Positions 16,752 through 17,582 of a stretch of 17,582 bases of DNA are shown in pieces (positions within the stretch are counted from its first letter, which is position 1; the number at the start of each line of letters is the position of its first letter). The notes under the pieces are model-generated. The model did no database searches. It saw only the letters and a program-made list of their open reading frames with translations, and was not told the DNA's origin. The position numbers were made by a program, and so were the translations under genes. Source of the stretch: Thiobacter sp964445085 (lineage in GTDB: Bacteria > Pseudomonadota > Gammaproteobacteria > Burkholderiales > Thiobacteraceae); NCBI GenBank assembly GCA_964445085.1, contig CAYUJV010000058.1:1-17582 (forward strand), read 5' to 3'.

Positions 16752-17105
16752 ATGGACGGTTTTTTTCTGAGGTTCTACGTGCACGAAAACGAGCGCCACC
16801 ACCACGTGCTGGTGTGGGAGTGGCTGCTCGAACAGGCCAACAAGCTGGGCATCCGCGGCGGCTCCGCCTTCCACGCCATGGCCGGATTCGGCCGCCACCA
16901 CGTGCTGCACGAGGACCAGTTCTTCGAGCTGGCCGGCAGCCAGGTCGTGGAGGTGGAGTTCATCATCAGCGAGGAGGAGGCGATGCGCCTGCTCGATCTG
17001 CTGCACCGGGAGAAGATCCGCGTGTTCTATGCGCGCATTCCGGCCCGCTTCGGCGTGATCAACCCGGACGACAAGGATCCGCCGTCCGTCGCCGCCACGC
17101 AATGA
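16752..17105 (+). CDS. DUF190 PII-like protein
   Basis: 117 residues matching DUF190: LRFYVHENERHHHVLVWEWL at the start, GIRGGSAFHAMAGFGRHHVL in the middle, then VVEVEFIISEEEAMRLLDLL and the FYARIPARFGVI end. Solved DUF190 structures have the ferredoxin-like trimeric fold of PII signalling proteins, so a small-molecule or ion sensor that acts on a membrane partner is plausible. DUF190 genes often sit beside crcB. Here it lies between a HIT gene (16 bases before) and an antiporter gene (16 bases after), with strong AGGAGG. The histidine-rich N-terminus (HHH at about 16-18) could bind metal. The ligand is unknown. Confidence 0.92.
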   Translation: MDGFFLRFYVHENERHHHVLVWEWLLEQANKLGIRGGSAFHAMAGFGRHHVLHEDQFFELAGSQVVEVEFIISEEEAMRLLDLLHREKIRVFYARIPARFGVINPDDKDPPSVAATQ

Positions 17106-17121
17106 GGAAAGGAGCGTCACG

Positions 17122-17582
17122 ATGACTGAAATCTGGGCTCAGGCGGCACTGTGGCTGGGCTTGGCCCTGGTCGCCACGCTGCTGTCGATCTACCTGCGCG
17201 TCGCCACGGCGCTGTCCGAAATCGTGGTGGGCACCGTGGCCCAGCTCGTCATCGGCGCCGCATTGGCCGGGGCGCTGCTCGGCGGCGACGCCAGCTGGAT
17301 CAAGTTCCTGTCCGGCGCCGGCGCCATCCTGCTCACTTTCCTCGCGGGCGCGGAGCTGGATCCCACGGTGTTCAAGAGCCAGTGGAAGCCGACGCTCGGC
17401 ATCGGCCTGGTGGGCTTCGCCGCGCCGTTCGTGATCTGCGCCGCGGCCGCCCACTGGCTGCTGGGCTGGAGTGTGCCGGCGAGCTGGCTGGCCGGTGTCG
17501 CCATGTCCACCACCTCGGTGGCGGTGGTGTATGCGGTGATGCAGGAGTTCGGCCTCAACGCCACGGACTACGGCAAGGGCGT
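17122..17582 (+). CDS. Cation:proton antiporter, CPA2/Kef-like, 5' part
   Basis: First 153 codons of a polytopic membrane protein that leaves the window on the right. Start ATG at 17122 has AGGAG about nine bases upstream and overlaps nothing. Helices are seen at about 5-24, 33-54, 62-76, 92-113 and 119-141. FLAGAELDP (73-81) and MSTTSVAVVYAVMQEFGLN (128-146) are typical of the CPA2 family of Na+(K+)/H+ exchangers. Any C-terminal TrkA-N/RCK domain would be off the window, so Kef and NapA/NhaS types cannot be separated. As the last visible gene of the riboswitch-led unit it may be a fluoride-induced antiporter; Na+/H+ antiporter genes are known among fluoride-riboswitch targets. Confidence 0.9.
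   Translation, partial: MTEIWAQAALWLGLALVATLLSIYLRVATALSEIVVGTVAQLVIGAALAGALLGGDASWIKFLSGAGAILLTFLAGAELDPTVFKSQWKPTLGIGLVGFAAPFVICAAAAHWLLGWSVPASWLAGVAMSTTSVAVVYAVMQEFGLNATDYGKG

Overview
The window is high-GC, gene-dense chromosomal DNA of an ordinary bacterial type. Gene content and order (glnE next to ilvE; yhdP, a nitrilase and tldD in a row; short ATGA/GTGA overlaps) fit a betaproteobacterium, perhaps of the Nitrosomonadales/Hydrogenophilales/Rhodocyclales breadth. The sequence alone does not let me name a genus. I see no tRNA, rRNA, insertion sequence, prophage or CRISPR array.

Layout. (1) Positions 1-3233, minus strand: glnE (glutamine synthetase adenylyltransferase) followed by the 5' part of ilvE (branched-chain aminotransferase, cut by the window edge). 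(2) 3337-5304, plus: acs (acetyl-CoA synthetase), divergent from glnE and closed by a strong intrinsic terminator. (3) 5426-11985, plus: a tightly coupled envelope/proteostasis operon of yhdP, a small exported protein, a nitrilase-family amidase and tldD. (4) 11986-12238: a 253-bp gap with three GC-rich hairpins and a promoter for a DUF2934 protein with a histone H1-like Lys/Ala/Pro tail, followed by lemA. (5) 13377-15645, minus: folA, an exported metallo-beta-lactamase-fold hydrolase, and a membrane protein combining a GIDE domain with an EF-hand. The last gene is convergent with lemA.

(6) 15779-17582, plus: the most interesting part. A textbook fluoride (crcB-motif) riboswitch lies just after an extended -10 promoter and heads a tight operon of crcB (Fluc fluoride channel), a HIT-family hydrolase, a DUF190 PII-like protein and a CPA2-type cation:proton antiporter, which runs off the right edge. 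The leader beyond the aptamer can form competing helices, one of which hides the crcB ribosome binding site. This suggests translational control by fluoride of a whole ion-stress module, not of crcB alone. The riboswitch and CrcB are known families; the added partners and their co-regulation are the less-described part.
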